The notes beneath the pieces were generated by a model. That model did no database searches, had not been told where the DNA came from, and saw only the letters and a list, made by a program, of their open reading frames with translations. Positions 32,772 through 39,592 of a DNA stretch of 48,670 nt are shown here, in pieces. The stretch comes from a virus: positions 1 through 48,670 of the IMG/VR virus record IMGVR_UViG_3300046684_000217. The stretch is one strand, 5' to 3'. The stretch's first letter is position 1; each line of letters starts with the position of its first letter. A program made the position numbers and the translations under genes.

Positions 32772-33161
32772 ATGGAACACCTACGAACCGACGTATTCAC
32801 ACAAGCGTATATAGAGGCGGCTTTATGGAGCAGTAGTGACGGCGATTCTGACGAGAGTTTGCAAGATCGGGGATATACAGAACAAGACATCACACCTGAG
32901 GGGAGAGCAGTCATACACAAGGATTGCGAGAGGTTTCAGAACGAGTGGCCAGCAGCAATAGCAATGGACGAAAGACAAGCCGGCCATGATTTCTGGTTTA
33001 CGAGGAACCATCATGGGGTAGGCTTTTGGGACGGAGATTGGCCTGAAGTAACGGGAAAGCTACTGACAGAAGCAGCGCAGGCTTACGGGACGTGTGACTT
33101 GTACATTGGCGATGACGGCAAAGTGCACGTATTCGCGCCGTACTCTAGGGAGCAAGACTAA
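32772..33161 (+). CDS. Conserved phage early protein (HDFWxTRNHHGxGFWD)
   Basis: 129 aa with AAGGAGC upstream of ATG. The motifs YIEAALWSS near the start and AGHDFWFTRNHHGVGFWDGDW, then AAQAYGTCDLYIGDDGKVHV, match a small protein found in very many phages of diverse bacteria, always of unknown function. The His/Trp-rich HDFW and GFWD motifs are the most conserved part. Role unknown; early expression and broad spread suggest a host takeover or anti-defence factor (inference). Confidence 0.8.
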   Translation: MEHLRTDVFTQAYIEAALWSSSDGDSDESLQDRGYTEQDITPEGRAVIHKDCERFQNEWPAAIAMDERQAGHDFWFTRNHHGVGFWDGDWPEVTGKLLTEAAQAYGTCDLYIGDDGKVHVFAPYSREQD

Positions 33162-33163
33162 TC

Positions 33164-33412
33164 ATGAAGACATCAACACCAACCTTCTTAGATTATTTAT
33201 ACCAAGAGGACCCAGACCTTGGAGCTGCCGCGGAGCAGCTATTACTTGACATGTGGACGGCACTAGCAACCGAACTGGGCTACAGTTGGCAGCGGATAGA
33301 GCAGATAGAGGCAATAGCGAGGCCGCGGGAGCGCGCGCTTAAGCGGGAGCAAGAAGAGGCAGAGAACAACGCAAACGACCTGATAATCCGAGAAGAGAGG
33401 AAATACGCATGA
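33164..33412 (+). CDS. 82-aa acidic/helical early protein
   Basis: GGGAG about ten bases before ATG. Helical, with an acidic first part (YQEDPDLGAAAEQLLLDMWTALATEL) and a Lys/Arg/Glu-rich second part. Overlaps the next gene by four bases (ATGA). No family recognised. Confidence 0.7.
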   Translation: MKTSTPTFLDYLYQEDPDLGAAAEQLLLDMWTALATELGYSWQRIEQIEAIARPRERALKREQEEAENNANDLIIREERKYA

Positions 33413-33627
33413 GAGTCCAGACGTTCTCAGTACACGAACATGTGGGCGGTTACTGTCTGATCCACAACGGATCTGGAGAGACGGCGTGGTTAGGGGATGG
33501 GGTTGATGTTTTTGATGATGTGAAACCAGGGTCAGCAGAATTCAGAGACGCATGGGAAGAAGCACTGAATGCAAACGTACAAGAGACGCTTGCGGCGTAT
33601 TTCCCGCATCACACGCACCAGGAATAG
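33409..33627 (+). CDS. 72-aa early protein, unknown
   Basis: A compact mixed alpha/beta protein: an N-terminal beta part (VQTFSVHEHVGGYCLIHNGSG), GDGVDVFDDV, then a helix with Trp and Asn. His-rich C-terminus (HHTHQE). Translationally coupled to the previous gene. Unrecognised. Confidence 0.65.
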   Translation: MRVQTFSVHEHVGGYCLIHNGSGETAWLGDGVDVFDDVKPGSAEFRDAWEEALNANVQETLAAYFPHHTHQE

Positions 33628-33636
33628 GAAAAAGCC

Positions 33637-34086
33637 ATGCAATACGGACTGAACATGGAGACGGGCGAGGGCTGGTTTTGGCGCGAGCTCAACCTACTCA
33701 CCGAGAGAGAGCGGAGCCTCATGATGTATGAATTCCTCCAAGCGCATAACCAATTAGTGGTGGAGTATTTCGTTCTCACGAGTATGCCTGACAGTTTTGT
33801 CGCGGAGTTCGAGAAGAAGCGGACCTACAACACGAAAGAGGCCTTCCGGAGAGCGATGCGGAAACTCTTCACCAACACGGCCCCTTACGTACCGATTGTG
33901 GAGCGGGTGAAGGCGTACATCAAAGAAACGGGCAGTTTCACACAGGGCGAGTTAGCCAAGGTGCTGGGACGAACGCCGCAGCCCCAAGAGATGCAAGACA
34001 TTCAAGATTTCTTAAACACGCTCTCCAACGAAGACATTCAGAAACTCTTCACCAACAACCCAACCAACCAAGGAGCAAAACCATGA
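33637..34086 (+). CDS. 149-aa early protein, unknown
   Basis: Helical, with an HTH-like stretch near the end (IKETGSFTQGELAKVLGRTPQPQEM), which could bind DNA. The first part holds LLTERERSLMMYEFLQAHNQ and FVAEFEKKRTYNTKEAFRRAMRKL. Its last codons read through the CCAACC-AAGGAG leader of the next gene, giving a TNNPTNQGAK tail. Confidence 0.65.
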   Translation: MQYGLNMETGEGWFWRELNLLTERERSLMMYEFLQAHNQLVVEYFVLTSMPDSFVAEFEKKRTYNTKEAFRRAMRKLFTNTAPYVPIVERVKAYIKETGSFTQGELAKVLGRTPQPQEMQDIQDFLNTLSNEDIQKLFTNNPTNQGAKP

Positions 34087-34292
34087 AACTTCCTGACAAG
34101 ATAGTAAAAGACTGGAAAGGCTATCTCTACATTGCTACGTCAGATGCAGACTGGATAACACGACAACAGGCATGGTCGAAAGCCTGTCGAGAGGCAAAGA
34201 ACATAGAGAAATTCTATAAAACAACGCCCCAGCCAATGCCAGAGAAGCATTACATGTTTTGCAACTATCGCTATACGCCGGTCAACTTCTAG
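34083..34292 (+). CDS. 69-aa basic early protein
   Basis: Overlaps the previous gene by four bases (ATGA) with AAGGAGC upstream. Basic, with KDWKGYLYIATSDADW and Lys/Arg-rich helices, ending in a Tyr-rich tail (NYRYTPVNF). No recognised family. Confidence 0.65.
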   Translation: MKLPDKIVKDWKGYLYIATSDADWITRQQAWSKACREAKNIEKFYKTTPQPMPEKHYMFCNYRYTPVNF

Positions 34293-34337
34293 CCAGCAAC
34301 AATAAAAGAACCCCACCAACCACAAGGAGCACCCACA

Positions 34338-34517
34338 ATGAATACAAAACCCTATGGAAGCCACAATCAGCCACGATTCCGTGCAACCTACAAAGGAGAG
34401 ACGATAGGCTGGTACGACAGCCAGCAAGAGGCAAGGCAGGCGATAGCACGAGCGAAGAAAAAAGAGCAAAAGGAAGATCATCTTTTCCGTCAATGGCTCT
34501 ATAACAAAGGCAAATAA
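34338..34517 (+). CDS. 59-aa basic early protein
   Basis: The ATG at 34338 has AAGGAGC nine bases upstream in the repeated CCAACCACAAGGAG leader. The protein is basic and helical (ATYKGETIGWYDSQQEARQAIARAKKKEQ), reminiscent of small integrase-arm or AP2-like DNA-binding domains (RYKGxxIGxFxSxEEAxxA); the pattern is only suggestive. The last gene before two hairpins. Confidence 0.6.
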   Translation: MNTKPYGSHNQPRFRATYKGETIGWYDSQQEARQAIARAKKKEQKEDHLFRQWLYNKGK

Positions 34518-34524
34518 AAGAAAA

Positions 34525-34582
34525 AGCCCAACCAGATTGCTCTGGGAGGGCTCTCTCCCTTGGGGCCCGCCCGAAGGGCGGG
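34525..34582 (+). terminator. Double hairpin after the first early gene group
   Basis: 34525-34552 folds as AGCCC-AA-CCAGA / TCTGG-GA-GGGCT. 34566-34582 is a perfect CCCGCCC-GAA-GGGCGGG stem. There is no clear T run after either. They may weaken or process the early transcript between gene groups. Confidence 0.55.
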
Positions 34583-34623
34583 GTAAGGTTCATCCTATAC
34601 CAACACATACACGAAAGCAAATT

Positions 34624-34830
34624 ATGCAAAGCGATCTTATACACCTAGAACGTGAAAATAATATTCCTAATTCCACTATTGCCTATGTTCACAGAGATGG
34701 ATTCTATCTCCTCACCTATACCTTTGAACGTGGACGTGCAAAGTTGCAGTATCTTGGCAAAAGATATGAGGATTCACTTGTAACACTCACACATTTGACA
34801 CAGACATATGATTCTGCAATAGATGAGTAA
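34624..34830 (+). CDS. 68-aa early protein, unknown
   Basis: The chosen start (MQSDLIHLERE) leaves a short leader behind the hairpins; a reading from 34537 would run through them. Beta-rich: TIAYVHRDGFYLLTYTFERGRAKLQYLG. The stop is directly followed by hairpin 34832-34850 and then a strong terminator, so it ends a transcription unit. Unrecognised. Confidence 0.6.
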   Translation: MQSDLIHLERENNIPNSTIAYVHRDGFYLLTYTFERGRAKLQYLGKRYEDSLVTLTHLTQTYDSAIDE

Positions 34831-34831
34831 C

Positions 34832-34850
34832 GCGAGTCCTTCGGACTCGC
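34832..34850 (+). terminator. UUCG-loop hairpin
   Basis: A perfect 8-bp stem, GCGAGTCC-TTC-GGACTCGC, with a C(UUCG)G-type cap, right after the stop codon at 34830. No T run follows, but a full terminator lies 15 bases on. It may protect the mRNA 3' end. Confidence 0.6.
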
Positions 34851-34865
34851 TCCCCCCCAGAGAAG

Positions 34866-34894
34866 AGCCCAGTGCATATGCATTGGGCTTTTTT
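34866..34894 (+). terminator. Strong rho-independent terminator
   Basis: A 12-bp stem (AGCCCAGTGCAT / ATGCATTGGGCT, one G-U pair) with almost no loop, followed by a run of T. It closes the first early operon segment and isolates the next promoter at 34953. Confidence 0.9.
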
Positions 34895-34901
34895 CCTCTT
34901 G

Positions 34902-34921
34902 TCCCATGTCTGTACATGGGA
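34902..34921. promoter_or_regulatory. Inverted repeat between terminator and promoter
   Basis: TCCCATGT-CTGT-ACATGGGA, a perfect 8-bp dyad with 4-base spacer. It sits 31 bases before the -35 and may be an operator. An RNA hairpin role is less likely, since it follows a terminator. Confidence 0.5.
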
Positions 34922-34929
34922 TCCTGCTT

Positions 34930-35008
34930 ACAAATACGGACACGGATATAGCTTGACACGTACACAAATTCATGCAATGATATATCTACAAGTACGGACA
35001 CGGAGATA
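34930..35008 (+). promoter_or_regulatory. Early promoter 2 flanked by 21-bp direct repeats
   Basis: TTGACA at 34953-34958 and a -10 around AATGAT/ATGATA (34976-34982). The 21-bp repeats at 34930-34950 and 34988-35008 match at 19 of 21 positions (core TACGGACACGGA); one ends just before the -35 and the other lies just after the expected start. A third, partial copy (core AGTACGGACAC) is at 35647-35657, in the leader of a later gene. This is a classic operator arrangement; the regulator could be the gene that follows (autoregulation; inference). Confidence 0.65.
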
Positions 35009-35011
35009 CAT

Positions 35012-35248
35012 ATGAGTCAGACAAGTGAACGGTTAAAGGAATTGATTAACGAGTACGGAGAGGCGCGGATCGTCCAGTTCAGTGAGACCCGCATCAAGCA
35101 GTTAGAGAAGAGCCGGGATCCGCAATTCAAGGCGCGTGCTCTTGCGCGCGCCAAAGAGAAGCGTAATGCCGAGAAGATCGAGCTCGGCAAGCTGCGTGAG
35201 GAACTTGCTCGTATCAAGGGACAATCTCAAGAAGCCCACGCCTCCTAG
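35012..35248 (+). CDS. 78-aa charged helical protein; candidate regulator
   Basis: Starts three bases after the downstream direct repeat. Almost entirely helical and rich in Lys, Arg and Glu (SERLKELINEYGEARIVQF, ETRIKQLEKSRDPQFKARALA), with a coiled-coil end (IELGKLREELARIKG). Such small coiled-coil proteins behind an operator are often regulators or anti-repressors. No HTH is clear. Function inferred from context only. Confidence 0.65.
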   Translation: MSQTSERLKELINEYGEARIVQFSETRIKQLEKSRDPQFKARALARAKEKRNAEKIELGKLREELARIKGQSQEAHAS

Positions 35249-35320
35249 AGCCTTTACTTCCTACACCAATAGATAGAGAAAGAGGACTATTGCCAAGCTC
35301 CACGCTAGAGGTGCGTCTGC

Positions 35321-35638
35321 ATGAAACCATTCAGTATTCATCGATACAAACAGAGACCCTGTGACTTCCCTCACAAGTCGTTTGCTGGTGACTATCGGGA
35401 ACTCATTCAGCGCAACCCCAGTGAAGAAGACTTAAACGTGTTTCTCAATTTACATTCAACGGAGTATTTACATCGCGTGGTCTCGGCGGTTCCTGCGCTT
35501 CTTGAGATGTACTTGCGCATCGCTACCGGTACGGACCAGAGGAGTAGCATCAGGAAAACGTTCTCTTTTCACATTGATGACCTGCGCGAGCAAAGCCGTC
35601 CCGTGCTGGCCGTCGATAACACCAGGAAAACCTCATGA
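35321..35638 (+). CDS. 105-aa early protein, unknown
   Basis: GAGGTG precedes ATG. Mixed helical protein with His/Arg-rich start (KPFSIHRYKQRPCDF) and a helix LHRVVSAVPALLEMYLRIATGTD. No family recognised. Its end overlaps the leader with the third TACGGACAC copy. Confidence 0.6.
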   Translation: MKPFSIHRYKQRPCDFPHKSFAGDYRELIQRNPSEEDLNVFLNLHSTEYLHRVVSAVPALLEMYLRIATGTDQRSSIRKTFSFHIDDLREQSRPVLAVDNTRKTS

Positions 35639-35692
35639 CAGTACCAGTACGGACACAGATGATCCGCATGGCCCTCATACAAGGAAATAGCA

Positions 35693-35860
35693 ATGCTGTA
35701 CGACTACCTCTACGTCCCCTTCCTGTTCCTCATGGAATACCGAGCCTTCCGCTTCGTCTTCTTTCTTGGTTGTTTCCTCTTAAGTCTCTGGCTCGAATTC
35801 TTGCACGCCCCGCCCAACTACTCAAAGCTCCTGCCCTTCATCGATATGGCAGCGAGGTAA
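35693..35860 (+). CDS. 55-aa single-TM early protein
   Basis: ATG with AAGGAAA six bases upstream. The sequence is mostly aromatic and hydrophobic (YLYVPFLFLMEYRAFRFVFFLG, CFLLSLWLEFL), a likely membrane protein. A longer 79-aa reading in another frame spans the same DNA from 35635 but has Leu/Arg/Pro-rich shadow-like content. I prefer this frame. Role unknown. Confidence 0.6.
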   Translation: MLYDYLYVPFLFLMEYRAFRFVFFLGCFLLSLWLEFLHAPPNYSKLLPFIDMAAR

Positions 35861-35866
35861 ACCATC

Positions 35867-36094
35867 ATGAATGAACCAGCAAAGAAGTATGCGGTCTATT
35901 CCGCTCAGCAAGCCCGCTTGTATCGTGTCTTTGAGTACCAAACACCAGCGGGAACCACCGTTCTCTGTACCGAGGTAAGCCCCTTCCCTGGCGCTCCCAA
36001 CAGTACATGGACGGACAAGATTGACCTCGGGGAAGTAGTCTCCTACGTGCGCACCATCACACAAGCAGAAAGAAATCCTTATGAACTCTCATGA
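35867..36094 (+). CDS. 75-aa early protein, unknown
   Basis: Beta-rich small protein (KYAVYSAQQARLYRVFEYQT, GTTVLCTEVSPFPGAP). It starts seven bases after the membrane-protein gene and overlaps the next gene by 14 bases. Unrecognised. Confidence 0.65.
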   Translation: MNEPAKKYAVYSAQQARLYRVFEYQTPAGTTVLCTEVSPFPGAPNSTWTDKIDLGEVVSYVRTITQAERNPYELS

Positions 36095-36266
36095 ATTTGC
36101 CAAGAAAATCCTTGCTCTCGCTGACAAACCCTTACGGATCTGGACCGGCGAGCAACACGAGAACTGCGACTGCTCACTGATTGATGGAGGTGAATATGTA
36201 GAAGTACTGATCTCTGCCAAACAACCCAACGAACTGCCACAGGCCAATTGGAAGGCGGATGAATGA
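36081..36266 (+). CDS. 61-aa early protein, unknown
   Basis: Overlaps both neighbours (14 and 4 bases). Small acidic protein with a CDCSL motif and a beta part (GGEYVEVLISAK). The start lacks a good ribosome site, so coupling to the previous gene is likely. Unrecognised. Confidence 0.6.
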   Translation: MNSHEFAKKILALADKPLRIWTGEQHENCDCSLIDGGEYVEVLISAKQPNELPQANWKADE

Positions 36267-36487
36267 AACCACCAATGACAGAAGAGGAGTTACTAGCCCT
36301 TGGCACTCGTATCTATTGGAAGCACGTCGGCATCTTCGCTCAACGTGAGATTGACTACCTAGTGGAGAAAATCAACTGGGACATACACAAACGTCAGCAA
36401 ACTGCCAAGCGTCGCCTGACAAAACAAGCCTATATGAAAACCTACATGAACAAACGCAGATCACAACGAAAGGAACAACCACAATGA
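36263..36487 (+). CDS. 74-aa basic early protein
   Basis: ATGA overlap with the gene before and after. N-terminal acidic helix (MTEEELLALGTRIYWKH) and a very basic C-terminal half (KRQQTAKRRLTKQAYMKTYMNKRRSQRKE), probably nucleic-acid binding. Unrecognised. Confidence 0.65.
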   Translation: MKPPMTEEELLALGTRIYWKHVGIFAQREIDYLVEKINWDIHKRQQTAKRRLTKQAYMKTYMNKRRSQRKEQPQ

Positions 36488-36621
36488 GTGAATCCTATGA
36501 AGCCGCAACTGAAGTGCGTGAGGCGATCACTGAGTTGCGCCGTGAATTGGTCGAACAACTCGTACAACTCAACGAAAACCTCCTGACCCTCATCTACACT
36601 CTCAAGGAACAACAACAATGA
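36484..36621 (+). CDS. 45-aa coiled-coil mini-protein
   Basis: Linked to both neighbours by ATGA overlaps and preceded by AAGGAACAACCACA. A single amphipathic helix with Leu/Ile at heptad positions (VREAITELRRELVEQLVQLN). Probably a partner of the nuclease that follows. Too short for a family call. Confidence 0.65.
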   Translation: MSESYEAATEVREAITELRRELVEQLVQLNENLLTLIYTLKEQQQ

Positions 36622-37541
36622 GCAACACCATACCAATCCACTGGTCTGACCAGGCCGGGGCCTCGCCCTTCGGTCACCATTCCGACCAACTCTTTATGGA
36701 CTGCCCGAAAAAATACTATTGGCAAATGGTCCGTGGCCTCCAAGCTCCTCCGAGTATCCCCTTAGTCGTGGGCTCTGCCATTCATGCGGCCCTTGCCGTC
36801 TACCACGGCACCGCTCAGCATACCTATGTCGAAACACGTATTGATCCACGAGAATTGCCGCTCCGAGCTGTCCGTGCGCTCAATGAAGCGTTTGCCTACC
36901 TCGATGATCACATGGACCATATGATGGAAGACGAGAAAGACGAGGTGAATTTCTTTGTCTTCCGTACGCTCCGTGGATACTGTGAGACCTATGCAGACCC
37001 CGATCCTTGGCAAACGCTGGGCACCGAACAAGAGTTTGATCTTGAGATTTTCCCCGGCATTCGCAGCACGGGTCGCATCGACGGGCTTATCTCCCTCAAT
37101 GGGCAACGGCTGGTCCTTGAACATAAAACCACCAGCTATAGTCCGGAGAAGTTCTTTGCCGAGTTCTCCAACAACAGCCAAGTGACACGTTACTGTAAAG
37201 CCGCCAGCATTCTGCTTGGCTCTCCTGTACATGGCGTGCTCTTGAACATCTTACACAAGCCCAGCAAACGCGGCCTTGGCCAGCCCAAGTTTGCCCGTCA
37301 TATCATCGTCCGTACCCAGAAACAGATTGACCAACTCGAAGAGGACCTGATGATGGTACGACGCTTTAAGATGCACTGCGAGCATGTCCAGGCGTTTCCC
37401 AAGAATGACAGAAGATGCCACGACTACTTCACTCAGTGTCCCTATTACCGTCTGTGTTTTGGTGCGGGCGAAACCCAGGACAACCTGTCGTATTACGTGT
37501 CCCCTGCTCAGGGGGATATGAGGAATGAGGAGGAGGACTAG
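36618..37541 (+). CDS. Cas4/RecB-like PD-(D/E)XK nuclease with Fe-S cysteines
   Basis: 307 aa. PD-(D/E)XK motifs are present in order: VGSAIH (G52, H56), GRIDGL with D155, LEHKTT with E168 and K170, and QVTRYC (Q188, Y192). Four cysteines, C29 (DCPKKYYW), C267, C274 (QCPYY) and C280 (RLC), match the Fe-S pattern of Cas4 and AddB nucleases. It is expected to be a DNA-end exonuclease that makes 3' single strands for the SSB and Sak4-like partner genes downstream. No cas1/cas2 is near, so a CRISPR adaptation role is unlikely. Confidence 0.8.
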   Translation: MSNTIPIHWSDQAGASPFGHHSDQLFMDCPKKYYWQMVRGLQAPPSIPLVVGSAIHAALAVYHGTAQHTYVETRIDPRELPLRAVRALNEAFAYLDDHMDHMMEDEKDEVNFFVFRTLRGYCETYADPDPWQTLGTEQEFDLEIFPGIRSTGRIDGLISLNGQRLVLEHKTTSYSPEKFFAEFSNNSQVTRYCKAASILLGSPVHGVLLNILHKPSKRGLGQPKFARHIIVRTQKQIDQLEEDLMMVRRFKMHCEHVQAFPKNDRRCHDYFTQCPYYRLCFGAGETQDNLSYYVSPAQGDMRNEEED

Positions 37542-37745
37542 ATGAAATTAGAAGATGTAGCGGTATTGCGTGGGCTCTTAACCCTGGCCGAGAAGGACGC
37601 CAACACCCCGGGACATATCCGACTCTGTACGGTGCTGGATCATCTCTTTACGTTCTTGGAGCGCGATGCTGAACCTGATCCACCACCAGCCCAAGCAGCC
37701 CAAGTGAAACCACAGGCCCGTGGTCTGATGAGGAGGAATAAATGA
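37542..37745 (+). CDS. 67-aa recombination-cluster protein
   Basis: GGAGG in the last codons of the nuclease gene and TAG-ATG contact. Helical (LEDVAVLRGLLTLAEKDANTP, LCTVLDHLFTFLERDAEPD) with a basic tail. Its place suggests an accessory to the nuclease. Unrecognised. Confidence 0.65.
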   Translation: MKLEDVAVLRGLLTLAEKDANTPGHIRLCTVLDHLFTFLERDAEPDPPPAQAAQVKPQARGLMRRNK

Positions 37746-37918
37746 AGCCTATGGATCGTGCCGCGCTCGACAAGAACTTGACCGAGGCCGAGATCGTTGC
37801 CCAATCACCCACTGAACATCGCTTCCTGCGCCTTCTGCGCCAAATGCTGGAGGCGGTTGCACCCATGCCCACGAAGGCCAAGCAGAAGCCAGCGAAAAGC
37901 CTACGGAGGAGAAAATAA
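37742..37918 (+). CDS. 58-aa basic protein
   Basis: ATGA overlap with the previous gene, TAATG overlap with the next. Helical first half (DRAALDKNLTEAEIVAQSP) and a Lys/Arg-rich end (KAKQKPAKSLRRRK). Unrecognised. Confidence 0.65.
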   Translation: MKPMDRAALDKNLTEAEIVAQSPTEHRFLRLLRQMLEAVAPMPTKAKQKPAKSLRRRK

Positions 37919-38139
37919 TGGCTACGCCTGAACACGATCTCGTCTTGGTTCGTCAGCTCCAGGAATCTTTATCTAGGCAACTGGCCGAGACTCACTCAAT
38001 TCTCTATGAGGACGTGCTGACTGCGGTCTTGTTCTGCCTCGACTACATCGGTGAACGATTGGAGATGCAAGACAAGATGGATAAACAAAGCCAGGCAGCC
38101 GCTCTTGCCTATAACCGACGCCTCCGTGAGGTGAAATGA
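37918..38139 (+). CDS. 73-aa helical protein
   Basis: Shares one base with the previous stop. All-helical, with QLQESLSRQLAETHSILYEDVL and LDYIGERLEMQDKMDKQSQ, likely a coiled coil or helical bundle. Part of a chain of small genes before the recombination ATPase. Unrecognised. Confidence 0.65.
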   Translation: MATPEHDLVLVRQLQESLSRQLAETHSILYEDVLTAVLFCLDYIGERLEMQDKMDKQSQAAALAYNRRLREVK

Positions 38140-38324
38140 TGGACGATGACATGCTGGTAAAAGAAATACGAGAGTTGTCGCTTCAACTCCGTCTGATCCG
38201 TGGAGACCTCAACGGAATTACGGAAACGGTCTTACATACGGAACGAAAACTTGCAGAACTCTTTATTGCTCTGATGCGTGAAAAAGGAGATGCCGATGCC
38301 CGCAGTGAAAACCGCCACGCTTGA
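38136..38324 (+). CDS. 62-aa helical protein overlapping the ATPase gene
   Basis: Start at ATG 38136 (or 38139) with GAGGTGAA. Amphipathic helix (IRELSLQLRLIRGDLNGITE, TERKLAELFIALMREKG). Its last 29 bases overlap the ATPase start, and its own codons carry that gene's ribosome site AAAAAGGAG. Unrecognised. Confidence 0.6.
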   Translation: MMDDDMLVKEIRELSLQLRLIRGDLNGITETVLHTERKLAELFIALMREKGDADARSENRHA

Positions 38325-39102
38325 TGATTACACCATCAGTAAGTTTGAAATCCTCGGCTATGGGCCCTCGGGGAGTGGCAAGACCTACTTCATGCAGTTC
38401 TTGCCCCGTCCCTTCATCTTCGACATCGATAGAGGACTCAAAACCCTGGCTCGCTTGCCCAACAAACCAGCCCTACAGTTCTTGCCCCGGGTTGATGGGC
38501 CTCCTCTGACCTATGACCAAATCATGTTGGTAGTTGCCAAGATTGCTGCCGATCCGCATAGCTTTGGTGATACTATCTGTGTGGATAACCTCGGCGAACT
38601 CGAACACCAGATGCTCAAGGAGAAAGCGACCAAAGGGAAACGTGAGTATGCCGTCCCTGAGCAAGAAGACTATAAGGGCTTGAATGTGAAGATCATGGAT
38701 TTCGTGACCGCGCTGAGAAGCCTGCCGGTCAATCTCTATATCACGACCGGTGAGAAAGCCACGTATGAGGCGCGTACCGGCAATGTTCTGCATCTCGTCC
38801 CCAACTTCACCAATGCCACCTTGGCCCGCATGCCCCATCATTTCGATGAGGTCTATCACTTCAGTAACACCGCCCAAGGCGAGTACAACATCAAAACTTC
38901 TGGTGATGGGATTGCCTATGCCAAGAGCAGATTGAGAATCCCCAATAATCTTTCGCACAAGGGAGTCGCCAAGGCCCTTATTGATCTCACCAACCCGTCG
39001 TCTGCGAACCCGTCTCCTGTCTCGACATTTCTTCAGCGTGCGGACGCACGATTGGCGGAGATGGCCGATGAGAAGGCACGGGGAAAACCGGTGACCTCAT
39101 GA
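38296..39102 (+). CDS. Sak4-like RecA-fold ATPase (recombination)
   Basis: 268 aa. Start at ATG 38296 with AAAAAGGAG six bases upstream. P-loop GPSGSGKT at 23-30 and Walker B TICVDNL at 93-99 (D97), with the segment FIFDIDRGLKTLARL between them. Layout and size are those of the AAA_24/Sak4 phage ATPases that promote single-strand annealing with SSB. The C-terminus is Ala/Lys-rich. Neighbouring Cas4-like nuclease and SSB-like genes support a recombination-driven replication module. It presumably acts on ssDNA in the cytoplasm. Confidence 0.75.
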   Translation: MPAVKTATLDDYTISKFEILGYGPSGSGKTYFMQFLPRPFIFDIDRGLKTLARLPNKPALQFLPRVDGPPLTYDQIMLVVAKIAADPHSFGDTICVDNLGELEHQMLKEKATKGKREYAVPEQEDYKGLNVKIMDFVTALRSLPVNLYITTGEKATYEARTGNVLHLVPNFTNATLARMPHHFDEVYHFSNTAQGEYNIKTSGDGIAYAKSRLRIPNNLSHKGVAKALIDLTNPSSANPSPVSTFLQRADARLAEMADEKARGKPVTS

Positions 39103-39239
39103 ATGAGGAGCTGGAATACTGCCTGCTCTGTATGCGGTGGATACGCGTCACCGACCGTACCCAACACGACGAGGGAGTAGCGCATCGAGAATCACTCGAC
39201 CGCACCATATTTGACTGTGAAGATGAGGCCACGCAATGA
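39099..39239 (+). CDS. 46-aa Cys-containing mini-protein
   Basis: Linked by ATGA overlaps on both sides. Motif YCLLCMRW near the N-terminus (C-x2-C), FDCED near the end, with three Cys in all: a possible half zinc knuckle. Too short for a family call. Confidence 0.6.
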   Translation: MNEELEYCLLCMRWIRVTDRTQHDEGVAHRESLDRTIFDCEDEATQ

Positions 39240-39529
39240 AAATCGTCAAAGCCCGGCAACTGCTCGGCAAGATCATCCAGCCGCATGGTGACCTACTGAA
39301 CAACCGACCCGTCATCAAATACCAGTTCGGGGATGGCATGGTCATGCTCTCCGGCGTGTTCTCGTATGACGACGTGGAAGCCGTCTTGACCTATATGCGC
39401 TCCACCAGGCTGAAGAACACCAAGGAGTGGAACCATCTGGTGGAGAATGTCAACGAAGGAAAGGAACAAGAAGAACCGTATGATACGCAGCCCACCAATA
39501 CCAATATGAACCGTAACGAACCACAATGA
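39236..39529 (+). CDS. 97-aa protein, unknown
   Basis: Mixed alpha/beta: KARQLLGKIIQPHGDLLNNR, GMVMLSGVFSYDDVEAVLTYM. The C-terminal 20 residues are Asn/Thr/Pro/Glu-rich and lie in the GAACC-repeat block. It precedes the SSB gene; a nucleic-acid processing role is possible. Unrecognised. Confidence 0.65.
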   Translation: MKIVKARQLLGKIIQPHGDLLNNRPVIKYQFGDGMVMLSGVFSYDDVEAVLTYMRSTRLKNTKEWNHLVENVNEGKEQEEPYDTQPTNTNMNRNEPQ

Positions 39530-39565
39530 ACCAATAAATGAACGATCAACAACTAGTAACGAACC
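39506..39565 (+). repeat. GAACC-repeat block, copy before the SSB gene
   Basis: The order ATGAACC - ACGAACC - ATGAACC - ATGAAC - ACTAGTAACGAACC is seen here and again on the minus strand at 9026-9075. The last word (14 bases) is identical in both. Both copies end in short intergenic gaps, before the SSB gene here and before the TM/coiled-coil gene there. Confidence 0.6.
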
Positions 39566-39592
39566 AACAATAACCCTAAAAAGGAAACTATC

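Noticed and set aside
35635-35874. A 79-aa Leu/Arg/Pro-rich reading that starts with ATGA
   Set aside because: The 55-aa TM frame in the same DNA has a good ribosome site and cleaner composition; the coupling start alone is not enough.
36618-37541. CRISPR adaptation role for the Cas4-like gene
   Set aside because: No cas1, cas2 or array is present; recombination genes surround it.
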